A stretch of 64,000 nucleotides of DNA from Lycorma delicatula (GCF_047948215.1 NC_134456.1:194043034-194107033); one strand, 5' to 3'. Positions 1-13,538 are shown, numbered from the stretch's first letter. Made by a program: numbers and translations. The notes: generated by a model from the sequence alone, not told the origin.

Positions 1-1279
1 ATCTCATGACGGCACCAAAGGCAAACAAAGTTAGAATACAGGCAAAATAAAGTTATAATTGGATACGGACTGACTGATGATAAATAGAATTTCTCGTAAT
101 TAAAATGGAATCTAGCTATGAATAACAGAATAAATTGGACCGAAAGTCATTAATTTAAAACATTTTGAAATATAATATTTTATTATTAAAGTTAAAGAGG
201 ATGACCGAGAGTCACAGCAGATACTGTACACTTTGCTCTTATTGTTAACTGTTGCCCGTAACTCAATAATTACCACACGCCGTTTAATATATTGATACAA
301 CGCTCTGAGCAATAAATTCACAGAAGCAACCCTCAAATTTGAGGTTCCAATTAGATATCATTATATAAAATAGTCATCCAACAAGAAAGTTTTGTTATAT
401 GTTGTAATGGTTTTTAACCGCTTACAGCGTTTGATCAATTATCCAGCCTAAATATATCGTTGCTGTATTTTCCATAGGTGGAATATCAACCATATAACAT
501 TTATTCGGGACATCCCGTTCATCCACCTTCCATAATTAATTATTTTCATTTTATACTATTTCTTATTAAACGGGTCGAATAATAAAAGATTAAATAATTA
601 TTTAAGTTATTTTAGAGCTCCATTTAAACGAGTCTAACTATATTGATTTTTTTTTTCAATTTTGTTAATTAACTACCGGTATACTTATAGTTTATTTATT
701 TACAACAGAAATATATCAAATAATATTAATTAAAACTGTTATTTACGAACAAAACAGTGCAATCATCCACTGTATCTACTAAACATCAAAACACTACACC
801 TATCGGTGATTACGTTTATGAGCGTATAAAACAGATCATTTAATAATTTCCATAGAACTTCGTTAACTTCAAAAAACAAATTTAATAAACGAATCCATAC
901 GGTAATACAAAGCATTTGTTCACAATCAATATTGGACAACTGATAACCCCTATTTCACCAAAGGATAATTGTTAAAATATAATTAACCGACAAATATAAA
1001 CGTAGAATTTTAACTACTAGCTAACACTAAAACATTAATTTATAATAAATTAGTAACTCCACAAAAAAAACGTTATAAAAATAATTACTCAATGTTAACT
1101 TTCGGAGGGAGATATTAAAATATTTGTTTTCCTAATTTTGTGTTATTTTATCTATTATAGGGATCTAATGGCAAGAAATTGTATTATTTATGATAATTGT
1201 GATAAAAAAGTGACAAGAACAGTAAAAAGTCTAACAAATCGATTATACAATTTCTACTTTTACGTTGTAAAGCGAAATA
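1..1279. other. AT-rich non-coding stretch
   Basis: No gene is supported. The only open frame over 70 codons (minus strand, 112-336) has no recognisable domain and the composition of the surrounding AT-rich DNA. No repeat, hairpin or GC island stands out. Confidence 0.5.
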
Positions 1280-1443
1280 CCGACTGCCATGGCGGAGTGA
1301 TATGATAGTATCCGCGTTTCATCGGGGAGGATTCTAGGTTTGAATCCTGGTCAGTTTTATTTTTTCCATAAAAAATAATTCTTAAATATCTTCACATCAA
1401 GCTTACTTATGTGATGAAATAATCATTATTAACAAAAAGTAAA
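1280..1443 (+). mobile_element. tRNA-Glu-like SINE, diverged copy
   Basis: The head begins with a Pol III A-box-like sequence, TGGCGGAGTGA at 1290-1300, followed by a B-box-like GGTTTGAATCC at 1338-1348. Between them is TTTCATC, which resembles a tRNA-Glu (UUC) anticodon loop. The same order of blocks occurs at 13539 and 24320, and all three continue into an AT-rich body with a CTTCA...CAAGCTT-type motif and end in an A-rich tail. A paired acceptor stem is missing, so this is not a tRNA gene. This copy is the most diverged of the three, and I found no clear target duplication. Confidence 0.7.
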
Positions 1444-2034
1444 AACTTTTTCTTAGATAATCTTAAAATTTAAAAAAGTAACATAAAACTTTTTCAATTT
1501 GAACTACTTTTAAAATAAACTTTTGAAACAGGTCTAAAAACTCTCAACCAGTTTATTATTAACATACTCATCTCATAGATTTCATTCACGCGTCAGTATG
1601 AAAAACCCTGCTACCAAATCAGATAATTGGTCTTTGAGCCTACTATTTACGATTACAATATTCTTAAAAATAATAATAAACAAACTTACAACATAAAATC
1701 AATCATATTTTAATCAAAGTTTAAAAAAATTTGTAATGTTTAGTTAATTTTGTTTTAGAAATTTTTAACACGTCAATGTAAGTATTCTTCTATACGACCA
1801 TATTAATAGGAATTTCTCAACAACTTAACTTAATATTTATATTAATATTTTCAGTTTAATTTAATATTTCAGCAAAATATCAATGTAAAAAACTTGATAT
1901 AGGAATATCTTTTAACGATCAATACAGAAGGAAATAAATCATAAGTTTTAATACCGTACTAGATTTTAGAGAAGACGTCAAACTTCTGCCCCTTTATTAC
2001 AAAATTCTTATATAGAAAATTCTTTTCAAGTCAA
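1444..2034. other. AT-rich non-coding stretch
   Basis: Nothing recognisable was found; there are only scattered A and T runs. Confidence 0.45.
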
Positions 2035-2300
2035 TCTGTATGTGAAAAAGATCGAGTCCTGGCGGGGATGCCTCACGCGGGGTGTCCCCGTTAGAGGCGT
2101 TGGCATAAAGACAGAGTCCCGGCTCCCGGAGTGGGGACCCAGGGACGGCGTAACTGGGCCTGGTGGATCCTACTCTGGGGGTTTGAAGCGGGCGCAAAGT
2201 AAGATCCGACCGGCGGGCCGAGACGTGAAGTCCCGTTAGAGTAAAGGACAATCCCCTGGGTTGTGTAATGAAAAAAAAAATAAAAAAATAAGTCTGTATG
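2035..2300 (+). mobile_element. GC-rich 5'-truncated retroposed fragment with poly-A tail
   Basis: About 220 bp (2043-2265) is strikingly GC-rich against the surrounding DNA and ends in a nearly pure A tract interrupted by two T (2269-2290). The 8-mer TCTGTATG lies directly before it (2035-2042) and directly after the tail (2293-2300), as expected of a target-site duplication. A 65-codon frame on the plus strand (2042-2239) and an overlapping minus-strand frame are both open, but neither shows a domain. The GC-rich 3' portion with a poly-A tail suggests the 3' end of a non-LTR retrotransposon, possibly R1-like, or a retroposed transcript. The parent element is not identified. Confidence 0.5.
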
Positions 2301-5029
2301 CAGGGTATTCGGCTGTAGAGGACAAAGATAAGTAATTCATATAATCAAATTATATAACAGTTCCAACCAAACTTCTTTGCCGAATCAGAAAGCCGACATA
2401 ATATACTATTAATTCCATTATTCATCAAAACATAATCTCACACATTGAACAGTATATATATATATAAATGTAAAATTTAAAAAAAATCCGAATTATGAAG
2501 GACCAAATTTCTTATACAAGAGTCAATATAACTTTAAAATAATATGTAAAACTTGTTTTAAAAATTTTAATTGTAATATGTAATTAACTAGAGAAATCTA
2601 AGAAAAAAGAAACAAATGTAAAACATAACATTACCTACTAGTAGAGAGTGAAATACTACTTATTCATCCAATGAAAATCTTTTATTGGAATTATTTTTGC
2701 AATTTTTACAAGGTAATGAAATTTAAAAAACAAATACATCGTAATTTGAAAATGTGCAATTAATATAACTTACTTAGTTTATTGCTTGCGTATATTCTAT
2801 TACGTACCCTCATTTTAGAGGAATGTCAAAAATGTCAATAATATTAAACTCTTCTTAAAGTACTTACTGAAAAACAAATTTATTAGATTTATTAACGGTT
2901 AATATTAGGATTATATCGTAATAATCAAATAAGTAAATTGATCTAAACAGATTTCAACGAAGAAACGAAATTAAATAATATCGGATATGAATTCTAATTT
3001 TTGTAAAGCACCTGTAAATTATATCATCTTCTTAATTAGTACAAAAATGTAAAATTTCTCCCAAAACCACGAAAATTGGCTAAAATGGTTGAAAACAACA
3101 AACTATAATTAATAAATCAAAAAAGCAAAGCACTGTAGATTTAATAATCTATTACAGTTAATTTTTGCAGTATTATTCAAATCGTTTTATAACTAAATAA
3201 ACCAAATACAACATTAATTTTGTTTGTTTTCAGGAGTTTCTATTTATTATGAATAGAAAACGTAAGAATCGATAATTTCTCAGAAAGTGTATACAATTTA
3301 AAATATTGTACATAAAAACAGTTAGTGGATCCAAAAGAGAGACTTTTCAATGCGTATAATATCATTTTTCTTTTTTGTTACGTATAATAGAAATTATAGT
3401 CATCATGTACTGTCTGCAACTGACAAGACTGTCATTCAACAAAAATTTCACTATAACTTGTTTATCGACAGCAACAAGCCGTTTTTTGCATATGAATTGG
3501 TCGTTTATTTTCTATAACCTTATACAACACTTATGTCTAGAAAATTGTTGCCGAACCTTGTTAAGTCGAATGCATTATATCTCTTCTTTTCAAGGGTTTA
3601 ATGATTATTTTTTATGAAAGATTACACTTCCAACGTCAATTCTGAATTTACAAATGACGCCGTTATTCGTTATAAAATAAAAATTGAATATACGATGGTA
3701 CATCCAACATGTAACATTCTTAGTGTTAGGGAGTGAATATTCTTTACTTGATAACTGTCAAAATTTCACTGTTGACATCTAATATATGACATATTGTTAC
3801 AGTGAAATATTTTAGATGTGTAAATTAATGCAAACTTTGTTTCAATTTAATTTCCATCATAATATTAATTTTGTTGCAGCGTTGAATAAATAATATTTTA
3901 GATTAAACATATATGTGATCATTTTTTTACGGATTATTTAATATTACTGTTTCGCATTATTATATTTGAATGACATGACATGCCAATACAATGTGCTATT
4001 AATAATAAAAAAATGTTATATTCAAACACGATACAGTTGTCAAATCTATTTTATTGAATATAAAATTATAACTAACCGTTCAATAATAAAAGATAAGTAT
4101 AAGTATCTGTTTGTAATTATAAAGTTCATAAAAACAAAATGAAAGAATTTCATTTTGAAAGAAAATGAAAGATTCTAAGATTAGTGTAAAATATATATTT
4201 TGGGAATACGCATTAAGAATTGTACATACGAAACAGTTCTTGAAATAAAATAATAGAGATGAAAATAATAGAAATAAAATAATGTATAGATTACAAAAAG
4301 TAAAAATCAAAACCAAAGAGGCCCATTTTGACTCATATCAACGTCATCGTCAATAGTTAAAGTTGTTAAAAATAAAATACAAAAACTAAAAATTAAAATT
4401 ACATAAAAAAATCAAAACGTAATATAAGGAAAAAACAGGCTGATTTCATCAATATTATTTTTAGCTACAGCAGAAAATACGAAATGATTCCGTAAATAAT
4501 TAATTTATTGTAAAGTAGATGTAATTTAATATTTTGAAAAATATTCAATTAAAGAACCTCTTTACGGATCCACCATTTTTATCTTAAAATATGTACACTG
4601 TTTTTTATATTGTGTGTAAGATGGTATAATTACACAAAATTAAAAACGTTTTAGAATAATTATATAGGGTATTATAAAGCTGTCGTAACAAACGACAACC
4701 TAAAACATTTGCATAAAAATATTTTACATAAATTCAAAAATATTATTTAACAAATATTATACATTTTATTTTTCATTAACCCTGTCTTTTATTGGAAACA
4801 GTAAATTAAATTATTAATGAACTTTTTCTACGGCTGTATTAAACGTTTGAATTATGCGGCTGGAACCAGTATCACAATGAAACTCATTATGAAACAGATT
4901 TTCATTATAATACAAGCGATAAACCAATCAATAGCCTTCTTTTTCCAACCACTGAGCAATCAGAATTGGGTATTGTTTAATGCATCAGGTGTTTTTTTTT
5001 TTTGCTTTGATTTTTATTATTTTATTCTT
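2301..5029. other. AT-rich non-coding stretch
   Basis: Open frames at 3375-3617 (+), 4080-4316 (-) and 4817-5116 (+) encode Phe/Ile/Tyr-rich peptides typical of chance frames in AT-rich DNA. A small perfect inverted repeat (TGTCGT/ACGACA) lies near 4682-4698. No gene is supported. Confidence 0.45.
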
Positions 5030-5076
5030 GCGAAGTTTACGACACTCGCCAAGGCTCGTGTCGTAACTTATTTCGC
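5030..5076. repeat. Near-perfect hairpin
   Basis: The inner arms TTACGACAC (5037-5045) and GTGTCGTAA (5058-5066) are perfect complements around a 12-nt GC-rich loop. Outside them GCGAA (from about 5031) pairs with TTCGC (to about 5075), with a 3-nt length difference. The GC content is well above its surroundings. It may be a miniature inverted-repeat element or the end of a larger one. The downstream 45 bp is also less AT-rich and may belong to the same unit. Confidence 0.55.
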
Positions 5077-5130
5077 ACTCTGGATTAACGGCTATCATTA
5101 TAGGCTCGTTGCATAATGTACTATTACTCA

Positions 5131-6640
5131 ACCTATAATAAATATAAAATTATATTAAGCCTATAAAATAAAACTTTATAGATAATTTATTAATTTTTCA
5201 AACATCGAAAAAAATAATAAGAAAAATACATAGTTTTCTAATATGAATGAAAAACTGCTTAAGAATTATATCAATGAATTAATCAGATATTAGAATTATT
5301 GGTGAACCACGTGATCAGTTTGCAGAATGAAGGATCAAATTGAGTTTCATGAAGGAATGCTTGTGGGTTATACTCTAGTATCTTACGTCAGCTCTTCAAA
5401 ATATACCTCCACTAGAAATTTCTCTCTTTTACACTTCAAATCTCCTTGTAAATAAACTAAAAAAAAGATTTCTAAATTAAAGTGGTATATTTCTTCATTA
5501 ATGCGTATTTTTTCTCATAATCGTGAACCACCGAGCCGACTTTTTATGAAAAGTTGGACTTTTACCCCGAGTACTTCTGTACTGGTCTTAAGTCTACAAA
5601 AAATATCAATAAAAACGAAGTTTGCAAAATCCAAACCATTTTACTACAACAATTATAATTAGATAATGGAAATATAATAGATTTGAGATCGGTTTAATAT
5701 TTTATTGGGGGCAGTGAACATAATACGTTGTTTCTCATATAACGTAAATTTGTTATTTTACAATATCTGCCCTGGTTTTCATTATTTCTATGACGCATGT
5801 AAAGCATCGGAGATAGAAGTCAAGTTGCTTTCTGTGAGTTAATGATGTTCATTACACATCCGATGTCTGTGAATCGATTAAAGAAATCACTTGCAGGTTT
5901 GGACATCAGTGGTTTTTTTACAAACTTACAATAAACTAAATATTCAAGTCAGCGAAGTGAAAGATATGGAAACTTGATTTTACTAGTAAGGAATTCTTAG
6001 GCAATCTTTTTGAGAAAGGTTTCTGCTTTTCTTAGACCCCGCTTGAGTTAGTGGACTAAATATGAACGGTTAAGGTCTACACGTACATAACAGAATGGGA
6101 ATAATAATAATTTTCACAGAAAAAAATGAATTCTAAACAACTTTTTTTTTTTAAAGTAAAATTGAAAAAAAAAACGTAACAGTGAAACAGTAAAATTAAC
6201 ATTAGAAGATAAACACTTGTTGTACGACGGTGGTAAATGCTAAATGCGACATTTTTTTCATATCTCAAACACAAGCAATGAGGAAATATTTAAATTTTCC
6301 CCGAACTTGCATTGTATTAGTTAAAACTCCGCCTTTAAATTCAAATGCAAGAAAAATATTATCGTATGACTGCGTGAATTTCATTCACAAAACCTTATAA
6401 ATCCTGGTTTCTTTTTAATATAAAAGAAATATTTTTCAGCCGTTTATTTTTTAAAACAACTTATTTCTTTTTATTGAATTTCTTGCAGCCAATAACGTTT
6501 TTTTCAGCTTTTTCAATCAACAGAGATTACTATCAAAATGTTTTACTAAGATTAATTTTAAGTCTCTGATGTACGTAGTAGAATATCTGAATCAAAGATT
6601 TTAGTTTATTTAGATCCACAGATTAATGAAACATACAAAA
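5131..6640. other. AT-rich non-coding stretch
   Basis: There is no supported gene. A slightly less AT-rich segment at about 5740-5910 contains inverted motifs (GCATCGG near 5805, CCGATGT near 5860) but was not matched to any other part of the window. Confidence 0.4.
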
Positions 6641-7520
6641 AAATCTGATGTAGGCTCCATATGACTTCCTTGTACGCCTACCAAATTACATATACATAAA
6701 ACACATTTACACAAAATATAAATAATTTTATGTAAAATTTTTTTACATAAAATATTTATATATATAAAATGTAAAATATACATTTATATATTCATAAATA
6801 TTAAATTAAATTTTTTTAAATGAAAAGTATATAAAATTTTATTTCATTAATAACTTCTGATATTTTTTCATTTTTTTTTTTTTATTATTGAATTATTATT
6901 TATCGTAAAACCTTTTTACTATCAGAGATTAATAATTATTAATAAATCAATATATTTAAATAAAAAAAAGTTAAAAAATAAAAGAAGATGAAGTTTGATT
7001 CGTACCGATGTGGTACCTTCCTCTTCTAAGTTTCAAATATTTCATTAATTATAAACTTTCATTTGATTATAACTCTGCAACCAATGAAAATAACTTCCGC
7101 TTACGATATATAGTTGAAAAACTCTCAATGAGGGCTTATTACTACTGCAGTTAAAGAAAACTTCAAAATCCAATTTTTTTTGGATTTTGGGCTTTTTTGG
7201 ACGGTCAGTCGATTGCAATCAAAAGGAGAGGTGCGCAACTAGATGTTACAACAATCCTAAATACAAAATTTCAACATCATACGGCTAATCGTTTTTGAGC
7301 TATGCGAGATACATACTTACGTACAGACGTCACGCCGAAACTAGTCAAAATGGATTCAGATTTGGTCAAAATTGATATTTCCGTTGAAATTAGCAAACCG
7401 AAATTTTTCGCGATCACAATACTTCCTTTACTTCGTACAAGGAAGTAAAAAAAATAAGTAGGGCGCATATTTTTAAACGATAGTAACATTTTCTGGCCTA
7501 CATAATCTAACGTCAGAAAA
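6641..7520. mobile_element. Inverted-end element family, copy 1
   Basis: The core runs from ACTTCCTTGTACG (6664) to its inverted form, which ends in GGAAGT at 7446. It shares most of its length with copies at 14550, 25905 and 37139. Shared landmarks in order are an AT-rich block, a GATTCG-ACCGATGTG motif, ATTTCATTAATTA, a C-A-ATGAGGGCTTATT block, a GGATTTTGG stem-loop, and TCAACATC-TACGGCTAATCGTTTTTGAG. Upstream AATCTGATG (6642-6650) is also shared by the other copies, and about 75 bp after 7446 is shared with copy 2. The terminus ACTTCCTT...AAGGAAGT is itself a hairpin. No transposase is present, so this looks like a MITE-like non-autonomous DNA transposon. Confidence 0.65.
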
Positions 7521-9390
7521 AAAAAATACCTAACGAAATGACAAACTCTATTCTACGCTAATTCAAGAAAATATTGTGCTGAGTTAACGAAGAGGCTTCT
7601 TATAGGATATTTGATCCTGATATAACGTATGAATAGGAAGCGAATAAATTAATCTTATTTAGTACAATGTCATTCACGGAGTGGAAAGATAAAAGGTATT
7701 CAGTGATTAACTGCATGAAGTGTAGGATTTGTATGTTTTGACTTGAAATTTGAATATACATTACATAAGTCTACATAGATTGCACATTTATTTTATTTAT
7801 TTATTTTTTTATGATTACTTCACCATATAAACTTGAAGCTTGTGCATGGCAATCTGAAGTGGAAATCTTGTAGCGTATAATAAAACATATCAATACAAAA
7901 ATTTGAAAACCCTTCATCAATTCGTTTATATTTCATTAACAGAATGTAATTTATAGAAAAAAATAGAATTTGCACTTCTGAAAAATGTTTCACAATTTAA
8001 ATTTTACTCCTTGATAATAAAATGAGAATTAAAGTATATGAAGTAAAAGTAAAGTAAAGTAAAATATATGAGAAGTAAAGAATATGAGTTGATTTAGCGA
8101 ATACGCCAATCAGAAAAGGTATAATCCTATTAAGTGGCTATTGAATCGGACGTATAAGTGACTAAATGACAAGCCCTGCTTAGAGTGCTTCATCAATTGA
8201 ATTGACCACTAAACTGGTACTGGTGCTGAATAACCAGAGTCAAGGACTTCAACGTCCATGCAATTCGCAATGTTTGAACAAGGTTAAAAAACTAATAATA
8301 AACAAACTCTAATTGCAGATTAAAATAAATACTTCAATTAATATTTAATTACTTAAAAGCTAATTCAATTTAAACAAAATCAATAAAATATGATCTTTAA
8401 ATTACTAAACATCATTACCTGAATAAAAAATTAAATGAAAAAAGAACAGTTTATTGAATACGAATGTTCGTTGCTGTGATGAAAAAAACTTTTTGACATT
8501 ATTATTTAATTTGTGGAAATTTCATATAAAAAAAGAAAAACAGTAATAAATGAGAATAATTATAAATTAAATCTCTATTACTGCAGATGTAAGGTGATAA
8601 GCAAAAATAATTGTAAATTAATGTTAAAAGAAATAAAAATAACATGTGCAAACTCTTAAAAATTTTTGTCGATAAAAGTAGTACCAGGAATTAATTCATA
8701 TATAAATATAATTAACCTACAAAAACCTAGACAATAGACAATATAGTAAAATACTATATTATGTAAATGAAACAGACATTAAACTAATTATCGATTATAT
8801 AACATATTTCAATCTAATAAATATTCAGTCAAAAAATTATAATGAAAAATGTTATATAACCTAAAAGTGCAAATAAACCGTCATAAGAATATTATGAAAT
8901 AATAAAATCAAGTTACAAGTCACGTAATTTATTCCAAGATATAGATCAGATAGAAATGTAACCTACAGATGAAAAATATACACACATTATTACAAAAAAA
9001 AAAAAAGGAATAAGACATCTGTCTAGACCTCCTTAAAAGGCCAAATATCTTTTATCTTGTCCAATGCAGTGACCAAGTAAAGAGGCTCATCTTTCTCAGT
9101 TGAGAAAAAATCTCTCTCATTTTTAGTAAGACATTTCTTCTTATATCTTTAATGTTCTTCCTCCATTAGCCTTGATTTGATACTGCTCTTTTCTTTCATC
9201 TCGTTTCATTCAATTTTCTTATAGTACACATATTACAGACTGATGTCCCACGGAAATTTTCTTTACACAGGAAAATACTACCGTCTTCAACATATGCATA
9301 ATTCATTCTGTAAGAAATGAAAAAGACTGTAAAACACCCGGTAAGGGTTTCAACTCCCTTAGGTATCTCTTCATACAGCCATATAAAAAT

Positions 9391-9393
<3 letters not shown>
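7521..9393. other. AT-rich non-coding stretch
   Basis: No gene is supported. A short imperfect AAGTA pentamer run lies at about 8038-8065, and an A13-15 run near 8994. Confidence 0.4.

Positions 9394-9441
<48 letters not shown>
9394..9441. repeat. (AT)n microsatellite
   Basis: About 24 uninterrupted AT dinucleotides. Confidence 0.95.
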
Positions 9442-9443
<2 letters not shown>

Positions 9444-10369
9444 TTCTAATAATATACTACTTGAAGATGATAAGAAATATAAAAAAGTAATATTAATAAA
9501 TATAATATGTATATATTAACATTGACTAATACGAAGAGTTTGACATAAAAATAATAATAAAAAATTACTTAAGAAATTAAATAAATACTATTATGTAAAC
9601 AGGCCATTCTTGTATAATAAAGTTTAACGAGTCATTACGCTGCTTTGTATAGGTCCGTTGCTTATTTCGTTTACTCTGGCAACTATACCTAAGGACCTAA
9701 GGAATATCACACTGATGTTAATCCAAAAGCCGCAATAATAATGTAGGGGCATCAATACGTTTCTGTAACTACAATAAACTTGGATCGTACTTTCGAATTG
9801 GCCACAAGGTGAAAGATTCTTAATTTTAACCATATTTTCACGAATCGATCTACGATTATAAGACACTACTGAAACTAATGTAAAATAGCCTTGAATGTAA
9901 ATTAGAGAACATACGTAAAAATATAAGTAAAATAATTATAACCATTCTTATTTAGCTCAATGGAGAGAGGTGCAAAGTATTAATTAACATAATATATTCA
10001 CTGCATATAACTCAACATTTAGCCAAATTACTGCGGAAAAAGCTCACAACAATCATTATAATGTCAATGAGATGAGAGGTAACACCGTTATATCTGGAAA
10101 GTACTTAAAAGTCTTACACACAATGTATCAGGAAAGTATATCAAAGCGGATCGTGAAAAATACATCGACGCTTGAAACGGAACGTTTTGCACACTACAAA
10201 ATTAACACTTTCACTTTTGATGATTGCGAAACTTCTGCGTGTGAGTACATCGAAAAAAATAATGCAAGAAGTACTAAATCAAACTAGTAAAGTACAGTGT
10301 TCATGTGGCGTTCAAGTCACATTTGTGACGTTAGAAGTTCATTTAAAGTTCATTTTTATTCATTTAAAA
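9442..10369. other. AT-rich stretch with an unassigned open frame
   Basis: A minus-strand frame of 80 codons (9866-9624) lies in a slightly less AT-rich patch, as do two overlapping plus-strand frames (10072-10381). None shows a recognisable domain, signal peptide or neighbouring splice-site pattern. The patch 9640-9860 could be an old repeat, but I found no second copy in the window. Confidence 0.35.
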
Positions 10370-10446
10370 TACCATGACTGAGATTCGAACCCGGAATCTT
10401 GGATGAAAGGTCAGGAAAATAAAATTTTGCTATTAAGGTGAGCAAA
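10370..10446 (-). mobile_element. tRNA-Glu-like SINE fragment
   Basis: Read on the minus strand, this carries the CCTTTCATCC anticodon-loop segment and a B-box-like GGGTTCGAATCT (complement of 10381-10392), as in the copies at 13539 and 24320. The A-box side is badly degraded. It is a partial or heavily mutated copy. Confidence 0.6.
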
Positions 10447-13146
10447 TAAGAAAATATATATATTTGTATCGCTTAAAGTATAGCAGAAAAAACCATGAAG
10501 CTCGTTGTAACCAAAATTTTAAATATAACTCTACTTGGAAAAACGTGAAATCTCCAAAATACAAAAAAAGATATGTAAGTGGTGATAAATTGTTAGGCAA
10601 AGCTAAAAACATCTTTTAACAACAACCCGATAACATAGAGCAACAAAAATTATCTTTATATCTGAAACATAAAAATGGCAGAAAAAATGAGATAGTACAG
10701 ATTATTACTTCTAAGATTTTCTAAGGATGTAGCAATAATAATGGAAGACACGAATTCATAATTTTACTTTCATACTGTTGCAAAGCTACAACCGACCGTT
10801 GCCGTCAATCAATATTTAATTTTAACCAACAAAGCAAATTAGGGTTACAGAATGTAAAATGGAAATATTAAAAATACTTCCTGTTAATAATGAAAACAAT
10901 AATTGTTTTCACCCTGAACACTTTGATTAAAACAACATTCAGGTTTTAATAAAAAAAAATTTTTTTTATACAGGAGTTAATATAGAATTCCTTTTACGTG
11001 TAAATTATTCGTAATTACATAAAACTGAAAAATAGTATACAGTTACAATTTGTGTTTATGAAATTAGCGTTAAATGGTCAGCAAAATTCTTGTTTCAGTA
11101 AATACTCAATGTTAGCTAATATATAGGCCTGAAACAAACATTTCATAAGGGTTCGAAATTTTTTTTTCTGGCTTTACGATAATAAACAACTCGTTATTAT
11201 ATGAAATAATTGTATATATTTTTTTTTGTAATTTGAATTTCAGAATTTTTTAACAGCAAAGAGATGATAAATTTTTCATCGTTACGTTCTATACAGAATA
11301 TTTGACTATTAATCAAATAAAAATACAAAAAAATAATAAAAATACTGGTAATATGTAATAATGATAATAGTTATTTTAAAAGTACTTATTAGGTAACGAA
11401 AAAGATAAACCAATACGTAAGAAAAATTAAAAATAAACTTTTTTCGAGAATATTAATTTTTACCCCCTCCCATAAAAAAAACCTTAGTTTTGGATGTCCA
11501 AAACTATCCACTTGAATACCTACCTACCTAACTAATCTTACTTATTTTAAATCTTTAACCTAAATTATAACTCGTACAGATTTGTTGGATAAATATTTGA
11601 GCAACAATATGTTCAATATATCTAAAATTATACCCAGCAATAAGTGTTTGTACTGAATGTACCTTTCTTTTTCACTGATTGTTTGAAGATAGTCTACAGA
11701 TGCCAAAAATATGTGAAAAAATATGCATACGATTAAACAAAAGCTAGTGAGAGACATTGGATTCAAAATTTTGATTTTATTTTTAACAGTCGTTTCCAAT
11801 CGTGCAATGGATAACTGTCCAAAAGAGACCCATTCAGTCATGAATTTTTAAGGTGGATCTATCTCGCAGACAAATTCATCATTGATCAGACATGTGCTGA
11901 CTTCCAATAGAAACATTCAGTTCTAAGTCTTTTAGATTTACTAATTTCCTTCAATTCCCACTGAAAAAGAGCAAGTGAAGAATCAAGTTTTCTTCTACTG
12001 AATGTTACATCAGCCTCAACACAAATCTGTTTGGATTATTCCACTGATTTCTCATGGGAATTATTTCGTTGTTGTTAGTTGGAATGGTCGAGCAAGAAAT
12101 TGTTTTGTAAAAAAAAAAATAACAAAGATTTTTAAAATTGTTTATAATTCGCTACTCCTAATTATTTATTGAACTCAACGTCCAGATATTATCGTGACTG
12201 TTGGATAAATACAAAGCGTAACAATTTCTAAACACAGATCTCTTCTGCTCGCTGTCTGCGCTCATCGGTCTTCAAGATATAGAACAAGTACGAAACGGCA
12301 GTCACACAAACACACATATGTATACATATGTGATGCGAACACGCATCTGGTTTGTAGATCAGTCATTCAGATTCGTGATTGAATAGGACCCTCAAGATTT
12401 TTTGAACGTGATTAGTTGTTTGTAAATTTGTGGTCAATTTTGTATACTCAACTTGCACAGCGGGTATGGAGGGTGACGTGAGTGATATAATGCATATGCT
12501 GACGGTCGAAAGTTATAAAAATATAGAAAATACTGCAGTCTTATTTCATTGAAATCTAAATATATACATAACATTACCAAAAAATCTATAAAATTTAATG
12601 AAAACTTTCTACCAAATTCTGTTATTAGATTGCACGGCAATGGAATTTGATTAACAAAAGCTGTAATATCGTGAAACTGTTTTATTTAAAACAAAATAGA
12701 TTGCTGTTACCTAGATTCTATGATTTGAATTGCTACTGCAGTGAATTCGGCTGGAATTGAAACTTTCATTAATAAAACAATGTACGTATATTATATACAA
12801 TTTACCTGAAACTCTCTTGCGAAGGGCTTCTCAGTTTATCTTTATTAAAGCATTATTTAAGTATATATAAAGCATTATATAAATATACATGATGGTGTAG
12901 TTATTTCAGCGGGAAAGTAATTTCCTAAATAAGCACATTTTAGTTAGTATGTGCCATAAAGAGATTGGAATTAGTTTTTACAGACATACCGTTATAGTCG
13001 TCTGTAAGAATAAGGTTTGGGTTAAATAGCAAGAATAGGCAAAGTTATAAATTAACTTTTAGATAAGTCTTAAACTCTGTTTATGTTAAGCACGTTCAAG
13101 CGATATACTTGTAATGTGCAACTATAATGGAATATGAAAATAAAGT
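10447..13146. other. AT-rich non-coding stretch
   Basis: No gene is supported. Open frames at 11560-11841 (-) and 12434-12640 (-) are anonymous. A perfect 20-bp palindrome is listed separately at 12313. Confidence 0.4.
12313..12332. repeat. Perfect 20-bp palindrome
   Basis: CACATATGTATACATATGTG equals its own reverse complement. It sits in a modestly less AT-rich patch (12240-12360). It may be a chance extension of alternating TA sequence. Confidence 0.8.
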
Positions 13147-13290
13147 TGACACGGTTTAAATATCAATTTGTAGAACGCTAAATATTTCAACATTACGAAA
13201 CTAAAACTTAACGACGCTGGAAGTTGAATAAAATAACAGAAATTTTTCTCCTCCTAACTTAAAAAATACATTTTTATTTACTATGAACAA
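13147..13290 (+). repeat. Two-part repeat, part A, copy 1
   Basis: This stretch, beginning TGACACGGTTTAAATATCAA, reappears at 19654-19801 with scattered substitutions and small indels over roughly 145 bp. Here part A stands alone, while at 19.65 kb it is followed directly by part B. There is no coding potential and the family is not recognised. Confidence 0.65.
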
Positions 13291-13538
13291 ACATTAATGA
13301 ATTAAAGGGAAAATGTTTTATTACTATATTGTAATTTATACGTATAACAAGTCATTCTTTCTGTATAAAGTTTGTTGTTAATGAACTGTAGATTCAAAGT
13401 GACCTGTAAATACTGATCTAATAAGCTAACGATTTTTGGTTAGGCGAGAAGTAATGAATAATTATGTATATCAACATATAATGTTGAATCTATATCAAGA
13501 AGAATATAAATAAAACAAATAAAAAAAATAGTTAAGAA

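Noticed and set aside
9624..9866. 80-codon minus-strand gene
   Set aside because: No recognisable domain, no splice or promoter context, and no codon signal distinct from the region.
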